A stretch of 12,841 nt of DNA, taken from an uncultured Bacteroidales bacterium (GTDB taxonomy: Bacteria; Bacteroidota; Bacteroidia; Bacteroidales; Paludibacteraceae). The notes beneath the pieces are model-generated. The model searched no databases and had not been told where the DNA came from. It saw nothing but the letters and a program-made list of their open reading frames with translations. The translations under genes were made by a program, and so were the position numbers. Below, one piece after another: positions 12,082 through 12,841 of the stretch; position 1 is the stretch's first letter; every line of letters starts with the position of its first letter. The stretch spans positions 1-12,841 of the forward strand of contig CALDPN010000053.1 in NCBI GenBank assembly GCA_937911235.1, given 5' to 3'.

Positions 12082-12841
12082 ATGGTAGTTTATCCTAACG
12101 CTAAAATTAATTTGGGTTTGCACATAGTGAGCAAACGTCCAGATGGTTATCACAATTTAGAAACAGTGTTTTTTCCACTTGATATTAAAGACAAAATTGA
12201 GATAGAAGAGGCGAGCGAATTTTCTTTCAATTTGGAAGGACTAAAAATAGACGGTGATGTGGAAAGTAACCTTGTGGTGAAGGCATATAGACTACTTCAA
12301 AAAGATTTTTCTTTGCCAAATGTGAAAATATCGATGCAAAAAAATATTCCATTTGGAGCAGGACTTGGAGGAGGCTCTGCTGACGCTTCTTTTACTTTAA
12401 AGGCTCTAAATGAGATGTTTAACTTATCTTTGTCTGATGAAGTGTTGGCATCGTATGCTTCAAAACTTGGTGCGGATTGCCCATTTTTTATCTACAATAA
12501 ACCAATGCTTGCCACTGGCATAGGCACAGAACTTTCACCTATAGAACTTTCATTAGATGGCTATAAAATAGAGTGGGTGAAACCAAATGTGCATGTTTCT
12601 ACAGCTGATGCCTACAGACACGTGAAACCAAAACAACCAGCGTTTGACTTGCGTGAACTACCAAATATTCCTATCACGGAGTGGAAAAATTGTCTTGTAA
12701 ACGACTTTGAAGAGAGTGTGTTTGCTCAATATCCAGAACTTGCCGACATTAAACAAGATTTTTATAACCGCGGTGCCATCTATGCAGCCATGTCTGGGTC
12801 TGGCTCAACAATTTTTGGAATTTTTGCGCAAACCGAGTGCA
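12082..12841 (+). CDS. ispE: 4-diphosphocytidyl-2-C-methyl-D-erythritol kinase, 5' part
   Basis: Partial gene, 253 codons to the window end and no stop; full-length IspE is about 270-285 residues, so only the last ~20-30 are missing. It phosphorylates CDP-methylerythritol with ATP in the MEP pathway to isoprenoid precursors. GHMP-kinase marks: PNAKINLGL (5-13, with K8), KRPDGYHNLETVF (18-30), the phosphate loop PFGAGLGGGSADAS (90-103), catalytic D132 in GADCPFF, and MSGSGSTIFGIF near the end. The start at ATG 12082 gives MVVYPNAKINLGL, the normal IspE N-terminus; ATG 12076 (MFM...) is possible. The presence of IspE shows that the organism uses the MEP route. It is divergent from thiL. Confidence 0.97.
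   Translation, partial: MVVYPNAKINLGLHIVSKRPDGYHNLETVFFPLDIKDKIEIEEASEFSFNLEGLKIDGDVESNLVVKAYRLLQKDFSLPNVKISMQKNIPFGAGLGGGSADASFTLKALNEMFNLSLSDEVLASYASKLGADCPFFIYNKPMLATGIGTELSPIELSLDGYKIEWVKPNVHVSTADAYRHVKPKQPAFDLRELPNIPITEWKNCLVNDFEESVFAQYPELADIKQDFYNRGAIYAAMSGSGSTIFGIFAQTEC

Overview
The window looks like a chromosomal segment from an AT-rich member of the Bacteroidales (Bacteroidetes). Several signs agree: promoters of the Bacteroidetes TTTG / TAnnTTTG type, near absence of Shine-Dalgarno sites, a BspA-like leucine-rich-repeat exoprotein with a Por-type C-terminal sorting domain, and a run of small genes that match Bacteroidetes-restricted families (DUF4199, DUF6452 and DUF6048 types). 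I cannot place it more finely than order level from sequence alone.

Layout. 1-421: 3' end of a Gfo/Idh/MocA sugar dehydrogenase, probably from a surface-polysaccharide locus, followed by a ~110-bp imperfect palindrome that begins at its stop codon and then an intrinsic terminator. 587-2341: a compact toxin-antitoxin operon, hipB-hipS-hipT, i.e. the three-gene form of HipBA in which the N-terminal HipA subdomain is a separate protein. It has a clear promoter, two copies of an operator (one covering the start codon), ATGA overlaps between genes, an extra 36-aa reading frame resembling the tail of a RelB/DinJ antitoxin, and a terminator. 2342-2674: a gene-free stretch that has its own -7 box, several strong hairpins and an intrinsic terminator; I read it as a candidate structured non-coding RNA of about 300 nt. 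2696-2929: an unrecognised 77-aa gene. 3001-4518: a secreted leucine-rich-repeat protein with nine 23-residue repeats. 4653-7241: clpB, the disaggregase.

7279-11967, minus strand: seven tightly packed genes (gaps of 2-5 nt or overlaps), transcribed from thiL towards a bidirectional terminator shared with clpB: thiL, a DUF4199-type membrane protein, a GT2 polyprenyl-phosphate-type glycosyltransferase, a membrane-anchored Bacteroidetes protein, a nitroreductase, a DUF6452-like lipoprotein and a DUF6048-like outer-membrane barrel. Divergent from thiL is ispE (12082 onward, cut by the window end); matching promoters for both lie in the 114-bp gap.

How it works together. The right half is ordinary core metabolism and envelope biology (thiamine diphosphate, isoprenoid precursors, lipid-linked glycosyl transfer, proteostasis). 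The segment 415-4518 is accessory: a palindrome, a toxin-antitoxin module, a candidate structured RNA, an orphan small gene and a repeat-rich surface protein. The items most worth a second look are the structured-RNA candidate and the hipBST operon with its double operator and fourth small frame.
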